DNA of 64,000 bases from positions 1 through 64,000 of the forward strand of contig NZ_AUMN01000020.1 in NCBI RefSeq assembly GCF_000430705.1. The letters run 5' to 3'. The stretch's first letter is position 1; each line of letters starts with the position of its first letter. Shown piece after piece: positions 7,959 through 15,847 of this stretch. A program made the translations under genes and the position numbers. The stretch comes from Arthrobacter castelli DSM 16402. Lineage in GTDB: Bacteria; Actinomycetota; Actinomycetes; Actinomycetales; Micrococcaceae. The notes beneath the pieces are model-generated. The model made no database searches, was not told the DNA's origin, and saw only the letters and a program-made list of their open reading frames with translations.

Positions 7959-9485
7959 TCATCCCCTCAATCCGGCGGGGCCGGTGAACGTCGTATCCGG
8001 GTGTTGGGCGGCGGCAGGTATTGCCCCGTCAACCGGGAAGATGGTCCCCTTGTTCATGATCCCGTTGGGATCGAAGGCCTCCTTGAGCGCTGCCAGCATC
8101 GGGTAGGCCGTGCCGTGTTCCGCCGTCGTCCACGGTGTGCGGTACTTGCCGATGCCGTGGTGGTGCACCATCGACCCGCCGTGGCGCAGCGCCTCTTCGA
8201 CGATGATCGCGTTGAGCGGTACGTGGTACTTTGCGATTTCTTCCTCGACGGCGCAGTCGATGCGGTAGTCGTAGACGAAGTACATATTGGTGCCCGTCTG
8301 GTAGCTGTGCGAGGAATGGCCTCCGAGCATCGGCAGGTCGGCGTAGTGCGGGTACTCATGACGGATCCGTTCCATGACGGCGTCGTAGAGGTTTGCCACC
8401 TCAGACCAGTTCGCCGAGACCTCTGTGGTGTAGCCAAGCTGCTGATTGCTGAGCATTGCGGCCTTTTCCGCGTCGATCTTGTCCTGGCCCCAGTTGAGGT
8501 TGTCGAACCAGTCCTCGATCAGCTGCGGGTCGACGCGTTCGTGGCGGTGTTGGGCGAGGACCCGGTCGATCTCGTCGCCGGTGGCCTTGACGATTCCCCG
8601 AGGGCCTTCGGCAACGAACACGACGACGCACTGGTTCTTGGAGAAGTGGGAGAAGTGCTGGTTGGCGTCGTCCGGCGAGTAGAGGCGTGCCACGGACGGG
8701 CTGAACCCGTTGGTGACAACCTCCCTGAGAATTGCGACGCCGGTGCGCATGTCATCGACGAGCGCTCCGTGGAAGGAGTTGTTGTCCGGCATGTACTTGA
8801 AGAGCTTGATTGTCACTTCCGTGACCACACACAGCGCTCCTTCGTTGCCAATGACGATGTGCCGGATGTCCGGGCCGGCCGACCGGCGGGGGACATCCTT
8901 GATCTTTTGGATGCCGCCGTCAGGGAAGACTGCTTCCAGCCCCGTCACCATGTCCTCGATGGCCCCATACAGGGTGGAGAACTGGCCAATGGAACGCGTC
9001 GCAACCAGACCGCCGTACTGGGCGAGGGGTTTCGACTGCGGCGAGTGGCCGGTGGTCAGCCCCTGTTCGCGGAGCTGGTCTTCGAGGACCTGGAGCGGGA
9101 CGCCGGCCTGGACCGTGGCCTGCATGTTCTCCGGGTCGATGCCGATGATCCGGTCCATCTTCGAGCAGTCCAGCACGATGGTGTCGGCCACACTCGTCTC
9201 CAGCCCGCCTTCGGTGCCGGTCCGGCCGGTGCGCGGGACGATGTTGACCAGGTGTTCGTTGGCGAACTGCAGCACGGCCGAGACCTCTTCCGCAGAGGTG
9301 GCGTAGGCGATGGCGGCCGGAGTCGGCGCGTCGAAGATGCCGTTGACGGACTGGTATTTCTTGAAGCGGTCGACGCTGGCTTCCTTGAGGACTGCCTCTG
9401 AGGTTTCAACCTGGTCGGCGGGAAGCAGCGTGCGCAGGCGCGCGAGGATTGCGGCCCGGTCGAGGCTGGCGGTGGATTCAATCAT
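7959..9485 (-). CDS. FAD-binding oxidase, AGPS-like (YgcU-like)
   Basis: A 508-residue flavoprotein of the vanillyl-alcohol-oxidase/PCMH superfamily. The FAD-binding half is recognisable by PRTGRTGTEGG, IIGIDPENMQATVQAGV, TTGHSPQSKPLAQYGGLVAT and IVIGNEGALCVVTEVTIKL. The C-terminal half carries VHHHGIGKYRTPW, which matches the His-rich active-site motif of alkyl-dihydroxyacetonephosphate synthases and related oxidases. It probably oxidises a hydroxyl or handles a phosphorylated ketose in partnership with the kinase. The ATG at 9485 has AAAGGA at good spacing; an upstream ATG (9503) does not. It lies 45 bp after the SDR gene and almost touches the kinase gene. The same SDR/FAD oxidase/kinase trio occurs in the E. 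coli ygc locus. Confidence 0.85.
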   Translation of the reverse strand: MIESTASLDRAAILARLRTLLPADQVETSEAVLKEASVDRFKKYQSVNGIFDAPTPAAIAYATSAEEVSAVLQFANEHLVNIVPRTGRTGTEGGLETSVADTIVLDCSKMDRIIGIDPENMQATVQAGVPLQVLEDQLREQGLTTGHSPQSKPLAQYGGLVATRSIGQFSTLYGAIEDMVTGLEAVFPDGGIQKIKDVPRRSAGPDIRHIVIGNEGALCVVTEVTIKLFKYMPDNNSFHGALVDDMRTGVAILREVVTNGFSPSVARLYSPDDANQHFSHFSKNQCVVVFVAEGPRGIVKATGDEIDRVLAQHRHERVDPQLIEDWFDNLNWGQDKIDAEKAAMLSNQQLGYTTEVSANWSEVANLYDAVMERIRHEYPHYADLPMLGGHSSHSYQTGTNMYFVYDYRIDCAVEEEIAKYHVPLNAIIVEEALRHGGSMVHHHGIGKYRTPWTTAEHGTAYPMLAALKEAFDPNGIMNKGTIFPVDGAIPAAAQHPDTTFTGPAGLRG

Positions 9486-9530
9486 GGAGCTGTTCCTTTT
9501 CATCGGAGGATTGGTGCAGGCAGCGGCGGA

Positions 9531-10307
9531 TCAGCGGACCAGATATCCGCCATCGACGGTGAGCACGTGGCCGTTGACGTAGTTGGATGCGGGTGAGGCG
9601 AGGAACACCAGTGCGCCCATGAGGTCGGCGACATCGCCCCAGCGCCCGGCCGGGATATGGTCGAGGACGCGCTGGTTCGTTTCCGGGTTGGAGCGGGTTT
9701 CCTCTGTGATGGCAGTGGCAAAGTATCCCGGCGCGATGGCGTTGACTTGGATGCCGTACCGGGCGAGCTCGTCGCAGTAGGCCTTGGTGAAGCCGACGAT
9801 CCCGTGCTTGGTTGCCGCGTATGCCGGAGACTGCTGTCCGCCGCGGAACGCGAACAGCGAGGCGACATTGATGATCTTGCCGGAACCCTGCTCGATGAAG
9901 TGACCCGCGGCCGCATGGCCCAGGGTGAACGGAGCGGTGAGGTTGATGTCGACCATCGGATCCCACTTCGGACGGTCAAAATGTTCGACGTCGGCCAGCT
10001 TGGCGACCCCGGCGGAGTTGACCAGGATATCGAGCCCGCCAAGACGTCTGCTGCATTCGTCGATGACCTGGGCCGGCGCTTCGGCGGCGGTCAGGTCAGT
10101 TTCCACGAACTCGTACCGCACGCCCTCGGCGGTGACCAGATCCCGGGTCGTGCCGTCGTCGTCGCTCATGCTCGGCACAAAGATGTCGGCACCGGCTTTC
10201 GCCAGAGCGAGGCTGAACGCCTGTCCCAGTCCCGAATTACCGCCGGTGACAATCGCCCGCTTCCCTGTCAGCGAAAACATATCCAGCGAGAAGTCACGTA
10301 TATCCAT
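9531..10307 (-). CDS. SDR-family oxidoreductase (YgcW-like)
   Basis: A 258-residue classical short-chain dehydrogenase. The cofactor motif is VTGGNSGLGQAF (residues about 20-31), the NSAG motif is present, the catalytic Ser lies in the INVASL segment, and Tyr/Lys appear as YAATKHGI. The C-terminal NGHVLTVDGGYLV closes the fold. It should interconvert an alcohol and a carbonyl on a sugar or polyol with NAD(P). It is the first gene of the three-gene operon and is preceded by a leader that contains an intrinsic terminator, so its transcription probably depends on antitermination. The substrate is unknown. Confidence 0.9.
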   Translation of the reverse strand: MDIRDFSLDMFSLTGKRAIVTGGNSGLGQAFSLALAKAGADIFVPSMSDDDGTTRDLVTAEGVRYEFVETDLTAAEAPAQVIDECSRRLGGLDILVNSAGVAKLADVEHFDRPKWDPMVDINLTAPFTLGHAAAGHFIEQGSGKIINVASLFAFRGGQQSPAYAATKHGIVGFTKAYCDELARYGIQVNAIAPGYFATAITEETRSNPETNQRVLDHIPAGRWGDVADLMGALVFLASPASNYVNGHVLTVDGGYLVR

Positions 10308-10365
10308 CGTTCAATTCCTTGTTCCTTTCAAACTATGATGCCTTTGTCCGTCGGCGCCATGGCAT

Positions 10366-10414
10366 AAAAAAAGAGAACAGTCCCCTCCTTAAAGTCAAGG
10401 AGTCACTGTTCTCT
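10366..10414 (-). terminator. Leader terminator of the SDR operon, with competing upstream hairpin
   Basis: On the minus strand AGAGAACAG (10414-10406) pairs perfectly with CTGTTCTCT (10380-10372), with an inner AAGGAG/CTCCTT-type stem (10402-10397 with 10390-10385), followed directly by seven T residues (10372-10366). This is a textbook intrinsic terminator located 59 bp upstream of the SDR start. An alternative stem can form slightly upstream in the RNA: GUCACU (10428-10423) with AGUGAC (10407-10402). The two stems share bases and cannot coexist, the layout expected of a regulated antiterminator. It could alternatively just end transcription of the gene at 10526-10882. Confidence 0.75.
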
Positions 10415-10461
10415 GGTGTCTGAGTGACGCACCCGAAGGCGCTCGTATGTGGTTTGGAATC

Positions 10462-10490
10462 AACGTATCACGCGCTTTTCACAGCCTCAA
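10462..10490 (-). promoter_or_regulatory. Candidate promoter of the SDR operon
   Basis: On the minus strand TTGAGG (10490-10485) and TACGTT (10467-10462) are separated by exactly 17 bp. A transcript from here would begin near 10455 and carry a leader of about 150 nt containing the competing hairpin and terminator before the SDR gene. The match to the sigma-70-type consensus is moderate. Confidence 0.4.
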
Positions 10491-10525
10491 AGCACGCGCC
10501 GGGCAACCGATCGTACTGACTACTC

Positions 10526-10882
10526 TCACCAGCACGTCAGGTAATCCAAAAAGGCTTTCCTCACATATCCAGTCGCGACAAACTCTCTATCATCGGTGTA
10601 TATGTTGCCGTACACATAGGCAGGACTGCCACGCATCCAGTATCTAGAGGTGTTAATCCTGTTGAAGTAGTAGCCAGTCCAAGCAGTGTCTCTCCAACGC
10701 CAGTAGCCGCCGGTAGGCCAGCCAACGTACACACCGGTCTTCTGCGTGAACTTGTACTGCCATGTGCCACAGCTTGCCGCTTCAGCAGCGGGAGCGGTTG
10801 CCGTCTCAGCGGCGACTGAAATCCCGCTGACGGCCGTAAACGCCAAGGCGGTGGACAATGCCAAAGATGCGAAACGTCTCAT
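10526..10882 (-). CDS. Small secreted protein of unknown function
   Basis: A 118-residue protein with a clear Sec signal peptide: MRR, a hydrophobic run ending near LAFTAVSGISVAAE, and a likely cleavage after an AEA motif. The mature part is about 80 residues, rich in Tyr, Trp, Gly and Arg, with one Cys at each end, and looks like a compact beta domain, possibly SH3-like. GGAGAAG precedes the ATG at 10882; the longer frame beginning at 10978 lacks this support. Base composition is visibly lower in GC than the neighbours, and an oligo-T run lies just before the start on the plus strand. No family was recognised. Confidence 0.65.
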   Translation of the reverse strand: MRRFASLALSTALAFTAVSGISVAAETATAPAAEAASCGTWQYKFTQKTGVYVGWPTGGYWRWRDTAWTGYYFNRINTSRYWMRGSPAYVYGNIYTDDREFVATGYVRKAFLDYLTCW

Positions 10883-10977
10883 GACTTCTCCATTTTTTTT
10901 GGCTTCAAACAGAAGAAGCTTATCTACGCCCCTCGGAAAAGCCAACAGACGTCGGAGATTCGCAGCTTCTACGTTCA

Positions 10978-12018
10978 TCAGTGAATGTCGGCCATGTCGA
11001 GGACGAACCGGTAGCGCACATCGTTGTTCGAGAGTCTGTCCAGAGCTGTCGCGACGTCAGCGGAGGGGAGGGTTTCGACGTCGGCAGTGATGTGGTGCCG
11101 GCCGCAGAAATCCAGCAGTTCCTGGGTGCGGCGATGGCCGCCGCTGCCGGCCGAACTGAGGCTCTTGCGTCCAATCAGCAGGTCTGTCGTTTCGACCTCA
11201 ATCTGGCCGAGGAATCCCAGCGAGCATAACGTTCCGTCGAGGGCGACGGTCGGCAGATAAGGCGCCGGAGAATGCGGTGCCGAGACGGTATCGATGACCA
11301 GGTCGAGTGTGTTTGCCTGGTCGGCCATCGCGGTTTCGTCAGTGGTGATGACGACGTCGTGTGCGCCGAGTGCGCGGGCGTCGGCTTCTTTTGCCGGGGA
11401 CGTGGTGAATACCGTGACTTCCGCGCCCAGTGCAGCGGCGAGCTTCACGGCCAGGTGTCCGAGGCCTCCCAGTCCGACGACTCCCACTTTGCTTCCAGGT
11501 CCTGCTTCCCAGCGCCGCAATGGTTCCCACACGGTAATCCCCGCACACATCAGTGGGGCGACGCCGGCCGGGTCGAGGTTGGCGGGCCGGTGGTAAACGA
11601 ACTGGTCGCGAACTATGTACTCGGTTGAGAAGGCTCCTTGCGTGACCGAGCCATCCCGGCGGTCGACGCCACCGTAGGTGAGTGTTGGGAAGTCCCGGCA
11701 GAAATTCTCCTGACCGGCATGGCACATGGGGCACTGCTGGCAGGAGTCAACGATATTCCCCACCGCTACGGGATCCCCTGGCCCAAATCCAGTAACTGAT
11801 GGTCCGACGTCGATCACCTCGCCGACGAATTCGTGCCCCGGAGTCAGCGGGAAGGTCTCCGGGTCCGTGGATGCCAGTGAATGCAGGTCTGTATGGCAGA
11901 CGCCGCAGTGGCTGATCCGCACCGCCACGTCATCGGCCCGCAGGTCCCGCCGGGAAATTGGGTGCAGGCCCAGAGGCTGGTTGGGGCCCTCGGCGACATA
12001 GGCAGTAGCGGTGGGCAT
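10978..12018 (-). CDS. Zinc-dependent alcohol dehydrogenase, NADP-type (YahK/cinnamyl alcohol dehydrogenase group)
   Basis: A 346-residue medium-chain dehydrogenase. Catalytic zinc ligands appear in ISHCGVCHTDLHSL and GHEFVGEV; the structural zinc lobe is CQQCPMCHAGQENFC; the nucleotide-binding motif is GLGGLGHLAVKLAAALGAEV. Enzymes of this group reduce aldehydes to alcohols, often for detoxification. GAGGAGAG immediately precedes the ATG at 12018. A TetR gene is divergent, and one of two palindromic operators lies 16 bp before this start, so expression is likely induced by a ligand of that repressor, perhaps a toxic aldehyde or quinone. Confidence 0.9.
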   Translation of the reverse strand: MPTATAYVAEGPNQPLGLHPISRRDLRADDVAVRISHCGVCHTDLHSLASTDPETFPLTPGHEFVGEVIDVGPSVTGFGPGDPVAVGNIVDSCQQCPMCHAGQENFCRDFPTLTYGGVDRRDGSVTQGAFSTEYIVRDQFVYHRPANLDPAGVAPLMCAGITVWEPLRRWEAGPGSKVGVVGLGGLGHLAVKLAAALGAEVTVFTTSPAKEADARALGAHDVVITTDETAMADQANTLDLVIDTVSAPHSPAPYLPTVALDGTLCSLGFLGQIEVETTDLLIGRKSLSSAGSGGHRRTQELLDFCGRHHITADVETLPSADVATALDRLSNNDVRYRFVLDMADIH

Positions 12019-12033
12019 GATCTCTCCTCTAAA

Positions 12034-12099
12034 TAAACAAACTAGTTAGTTTATTAAACGTAGTGCGGAAGTGGAAGAGTTGCAAACCAACTGGTTGGT
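12034..12099. promoter_or_regulatory. Two TetR operators between adh and tetR
   Basis: Operator 1 (12034-12053) is a 20-bp dyad, TAAACAAACT followed by AGTTAGTTTA, symmetric at 18 of 20 positions. Operator 2 (12086-12099) is ACCAAC-TG-GTTGGT with perfect 6-bp arms. Both share the AAC-NN-GTT core. They sit next to the adh start and the tetR start respectively, consistent with one TetR dimer controlling both genes. Confidence 0.7.
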
Positions 12100-12110
12100 A
12101 GTGTTGAAAG

Positions 12111-12707
12111 ATGATCGACGACAGCCAACTCACGGCCCGGGGGCGGGCCACCCGTCAGCGGATGCTGGAGGCTGCCACCGAGGAATTCTCCTGCTTCGGT
12201 ATTGCTGGAGCCCGCGTTGACCGGATTACTGCCACCGCACGGACGAACAAGGCGCAGCTCTACTCGTACTTCGGCAGCAAGGAGCAATTGTTCGACGCTA
12301 TATTCATGGACTCCCTCGAGCGCATTATGGATGTCGCCCCAATCGGGGACGCCAGCGATATTGCCGACTGGGCGGTGCGTCTCTATGACGAGTATCTTCG
12401 CCGCCCTGACCTCATCAGGCTCGCCACGTGGGCGCGGCTGGAGCGTCGACCGACCGGTCATTTGGTGCCTGACGCCGAGCGGATGGACGACACCAAACTT
12501 GCTGCAATTGCCGCGGCCCAAGCGAGTGGTTCGGTCACGGCGTCGGCGGATCCGTTCGACGTGATGGCCATGGTGATCGCTATGTCTATGGCCTGGTCGC
12601 CGGTCAGCAATGTCTACGCTGCCAGCGCCGATGAAGATGAGGCGGAGCATGATCGGCGTCGGGAATTGCTGCGCATCAGCGTGAGGAAAGCCTTTATGGA
12701 ATCCTGA
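12111..12707 (+). CDS. TetR-family transcriptional regulator
   Basis: A 198-residue TetR protein with N-terminal HTH (MLEAATEEFSCFGIAGARVD, RITATARTNKAQLYSYFGSK, residues about 19-62). The ligand domain begins FDAIFMDSLERIMDVAP and resembles the TetR_C_17-like group often found beside oxidoreductases. It is divergent from the alcohol dehydrogenase, with two similar palindromes between them, so autorepression and repression of adh are likely. The ribosome binding site is weak (GAAAG). Confidence 0.88.
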   Translation: MIDDSQLTARGRATRQRMLEAATEEFSCFGIAGARVDRITATARTNKAQLYSYFGSKEQLFDAIFMDSLERIMDVAPIGDASDIADWAVRLYDEYLRRPDLIRLATWARLERRPTGHLVPDAERMDDTKLAAIAAAQASGSVTASADPFDVMAMVIAMSMAWSPVSNVYAASADEDEAEHDRRRELLRISVRKAFMES

Positions 12708-12757
12708 GCGCGTGCACCAGGGAAAGTCGCAGGAAGGCACCGGCGAATTCAAGTGTC

Positions 12758-13513
12758 TTACTCGTCGGGTGTCTGTTTTGATAGCTCCATGAACATGGTG
12801 CGGTGAAGTGTTTCCACGTGAGTGCGGGCAATTTCCACCGCGCCAGCCACATCGCGCCGCATCAGTGCGGCTACAAGAGCAATGTGGTCCTCGTTGGCCC
12901 GATGCAGGGCTTCAATCGGGTACGGGATGAAGTGTTCGTACAGCTCCGTCAGGGCTTCGTTGTAGATCTCTGCGGCGCCGCCGAGATGTGAGGCTTCGGC
13001 GACCAGCCGGTGAAACTGGCTGTCGGCTTGATGATATTCCGACCAGTCCTCCGCCCGGGCCATCTGCTCCGTTAGTGCTTCCAACCGCTCCAGTTCCTCA
13101 TTCGAGCCTTGGGTGGCGGCAAAGTGGGTGACGGCGCATTCGGCCAGCAGCCGGCGGTCCACCAATGCGTGGATGGCAGGCGCGTCGGTATTCGCCGACC
13201 GTAGCCGCTTCAGGGCCTCCTGCGGCGGATCGTCGGCAACAAACGTTCCACCGGCACGTCCTCGGCGCCGGACGACGATGCCCTCGTCCGCCATGCTGGC
13301 CATTGCCCTGCGGGCCGTCATCGGGCTGACAGATAGTCCCAGGGCAACATCCTTTTGCCCCGGAAGTTTCTCTCCAGGTTTAAGCAGGCCGAGCCAGATC
13401 GCCGTAGCGAATCGGGCACGGACGGCGTCGATGGCGCTGCGCCTTCCCATGCCGGGCAAAGCTCCCTCATTCAACCTGGACTCCTCGGTCGAGGTTGTTG
13501 TCGAGGCGTTCAT
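12758..13513 (-). CDS. GntR-family regulator (FCD domain)
   Basis: A 251-residue FadR-like GntR protein. A winged HTH (DVALGLSVSPMTARRAMASM, then VVRRRGRAGGTFV) is followed by an all-helical FCD domain with the metal-ligand His pattern (DSQFHRLVAEASH and HIALVAALMRRD). It is divergent from the nitrilase/permease operon that starts at 13612, only 98 bp away, and so very likely controls that operon in response to its substrate, probably an amide, amino acid or carboxylate. The ATG at 13513 with GGTGGG upstream gives normal family length; the longer open frame reaches into the neighbouring gene and is rejected. Confidence 0.85.
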   Translation of the reverse strand: MNASTTTSTEESRLNEGALPGMGRRSAIDAVRARFATAIWLGLLKPGEKLPGQKDVALGLSVSPMTARRAMASMADEGIVVRRRGRAGGTFVADDPPQEALKRLRSANTDAPAIHALVDRRLLAECAVTHFAATQGSNEELERLEALTEQMARAEDWSEYHQADSQFHRLVAEASHLGGAAEIYNEALTELYEHFIPYPIEALHRANEDHIALVAALMRRDVAGAVEIARTHVETLHRTMFMELSKQTPDE

Positions 13514-13611
13514 GAGCCCACCGTATCTATGATTGCGTGCATGGGTTGATAATAGATCAAAATGAACTAATATTGCCTGCGTCACGTTAGCCAGTTCAAA
13601 GGTGCACTCTT

Positions 13612-14490
13612 TTGCCACAGATACTGCCGCTTGCCGCTGTTCAAGCGGAGCCCCGCAGGATAGACGAACCACTCTCTGCGTTCGAGGCGGAAGTCAGTGC
13701 CACACTGGAGAGCCATCCGGAGTCACAGTTGGTGATTTTTCCGGAACTGCATCTCTTCGGCGACGGCGTCCCCGACCAGCAGCGGACGGAGGCTCTGCAG
13801 GAAGCGGCGCAACCGCTCGATGGTCGGCTCGTCCGTGAGCTGCAGCAATTGGCAGGGGATCTGAAGGTGTGGCTGGTTCCGGGAAGCATCTGCGAGCGCG
13901 GTCGGGAGGGACAGCTATTCAATACCGCATTGGCGCTTTCACCTGAGGGAAAGCTGGCTGCCAGCTACCGTAAGATATTTCCCTGGCGTCCCCACGAGCC
14001 ATACGATCCCGGCGACCAATTCGTCACGGTTGACCTGGACGGGTTCGGCAGGGCCGGCTTGTCCATCTGCTACGACGCCTGGTTCCCGGAAGTCAGCCGG
14101 CAGTTGGCCTGGATGGGTGCGGACGTGATCGTCAATGTGGTCAAGACGACCACTAAAGATCGAGCCCAGGAACTTGTCTTGGCGCGGGCCAGCGCGATTA
14201 CCAATCAGATCTTTGTCGTCAGCGTAAATTGTGCGGGCCCGACCGGCCGCGGCCACAGCCTCATCGTCGATCCAGAGGGCGGGGTCATTGACGCGCTCGA
14301 CGACGATGCTTCGGGCATACTGCCCGCGCAATTGGATCGCGCCCATGTGCAGAAGGTGCGGAGTCATGGCACTGCGGGCCTGAACCGCATGTGGTCACAG
14401 TTCCACTCACACGAAGCGCCGATCGAATTGCCCGTATACCAGGGCCGCATCAACCCCTCCACTTGGGACCCGCAGAACCATGGCCAGTAA
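13612..14490 (+). CDS. Carbon-nitrogen hydrolase (nitrilase superfamily), first copy
   Basis: A 292-residue nitrilase-superfamily enzyme with the complete catalytic triad: Glu45 in VIFPEL, Lys121 in YRKIFPW and Cys153 in ICYDAWFPE. Enzymes of this type hydrolyse amides, N-carbamoyl compounds or nitriles to acids and ammonia. The start is TTG at 13612 with AAAGG at 13599-13603; no ATG gives a complete N-terminus. It is the first gene of an operon (permease, second nitrilase, ornithine-cyclodeaminase-like protein follow within a few bases) and is divergent from a GntR regulator. The long insert between Glu and Lys does not reveal the substrate. Confidence 0.88.
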   Translation: MPQILPLAAVQAEPRRIDEPLSAFEAEVSATLESHPESQLVIFPELHLFGDGVPDQQRTEALQEAAQPLDGRLVRELQQLAGDLKVWLVPGSICERGREGQLFNTALALSPEGKLAASYRKIFPWRPHEPYDPGDQFVTVDLDGFGRAGLSICYDAWFPEVSRQLAWMGADVIVNVVKTTTKDRAQELVLARASAITNQIFVVSVNCAGPTGRGHSLIVDPEGGVIDALDDDASGILPAQLDRAHVQKVRSHGTAGLNRMWSQFHSHEAPIELPVYQGRINPSTWDPQNHGQ

Positions 14491-14500
14491 GGAAACATCT

Positions 14501-15844
14501 ATGGAGCAAACACCACATCTCATCCGGACGCTCCGGCTGCCTTCGCTCGTGCTGTTCGGGCTTGCCTATCTCACTCCACTGATTGTGCTGGCAATTTTTG
14601 GCGTCATCGCCGAGACTACTGGCGGCGCATCGCCGTCGGCCTATCTGCTGGCCCTGGTGGCTATGCTGTTCACCGCCCATAGTTACGGACGCATGTCGGT
14701 GGCCCATCCGGTCGCCGGCTCTGCCTACACCTACGTACGCCGTTCGATTGAGCCGCGCGTGGGGTTTCTGGTGGGCTGGGCAATCCTGCTCGACTACCTA
14801 TTCCTTCCGATGGTGATCTGGCTGATCGGCGGTTCCTACCTCAACGCGCAGTTCCCCGGCGTTCCGATTGGTGTTTGGATCCTGGGCTTCGTAGTCATCA
14901 CCACGTTGCTGAACCTTATTGGCATCAAGGTGGCCGAAAAGGCGAACTACATGTTGATGACCTTCCAACTGCTGGTTATCGCCATTTTCGTGGCCCTGAC
15001 GATCGGAACTCTCGTCAGCACCTCAGGGGCAGATGCGCTCATCAGCGCCGAACCCTTTATCAACGACACCTCCAATCTCAGTACGATTGCCGCTGGCGCA
15101 GCCATCGCCGCATACTCGTTCCTGGGATTTGACGCTGTCACCACGCTGACCGAGGAAGCGGTCGAGCCAACGAAAACGATGCCCAAGGCGATTATGCTGA
15201 TCGCCGTGATTGGCGGCGCCATCTTTGTGTCCGTCTCCTATATAACGCAGCTGATCCGCCCGGGCGGATTCTTTGAAAACTCGTCGTCGCTGGCATCGGA
15301 TATTGCGCTGCAGATTGGCGGACAGCTCTTCGCCGCTATCTTTCTGGCGGGCCTCGTCGTCGCGCAGTTCGCTTCAGGGCTCGCCGCTCAGGCCAGCGGA
15401 TCCCGGCTGTTGTATGCAATGGGGCGTGACGGTGTACTGCCCCGCAGAGTGTTCGGCTACATCAGCGCGAAGTTCCGCACCCCCGCCTTCAACCTGATTG
15501 TCACCGGTGCCGTGGGGTTGATCGCGATTTTCCTCGATGTCGCCACGTCAACCTCGTTCATCAATTTTGGTGCGTTTACTGCCTTCGCGCTCGTCAATGT
15601 TTCGGTGATTGCCTACTACCTCCGGCAACGGAAGGCCGGCCATCCGCTCAACCCGGTTGGCTACCTCGCTTTGCCGGCCGTTGGTGCCCTTATCGACGCA
15701 TTTCTGCTGACCCAGCTCGATCCGACGGCGATCACCTTGGGGCTGATCTGGCTCGGAGTCGGAGTTGTGGTGCTGGCTATTTCGACCCGCGGCTTCCGCA
15801 ATGCACCGCCGGATATGGCGGAACCGGAGAAGGAAACGGTTTAA
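14501..15844 (+). CDS. APC-family amino acid/amine permease
   Basis: A 447-residue permease with about 12 membrane helices. The APC signature begins LVLFGLAYLTPLIVLAIFGV, followed by SVAHPVAGSAYTYVRRS and AYSFLGFDAVTTLTEEAVEP, which is the conserved helix 6-7 region of amino acid/polyamine transporters. It probably imports the amide or amine that the flanking hydrolases attack. TAAGGA at 14488-14493 supports the ATG at 14501; the gene follows the first nitrilase by 10 bp. The C-terminus (GFRNAPPDMAEPEKETV) is cytoplasmic and charged. Confidence 0.88.
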   Translation: MEQTPHLIRTLRLPSLVLFGLAYLTPLIVLAIFGVIAETTGGASPSAYLLALVAMLFTAHSYGRMSVAHPVAGSAYTYVRRSIEPRVGFLVGWAILLDYLFLPMVIWLIGGSYLNAQFPGVPIGVWILGFVVITTLLNLIGIKVAEKANYMLMTFQLLVIAIFVALTIGTLVSTSGADALISAEPFINDTSNLSTIAAGAAIAAYSFLGFDAVTTLTEEAVEPTKTMPKAIMLIAVIGGAIFVSVSYITQLIRPGGFFENSSSLASDIALQIGGQLFAAIFLAGLVVAQFASGLAAQASGSRLLYAMGRDGVLPRRVFGYISAKFRTPAFNLIVTGAVGLIAIFLDVATSTSFINFGAFTAFALVNVSVIAYYLRQRKAGHPLNPVGYLALPAVGALIDAFLLTQLDPTAITLGLIWLGVGVVVLAISTRGFRNAPPDMAEPEKETV

Positions 15845-15847
15845 TGA

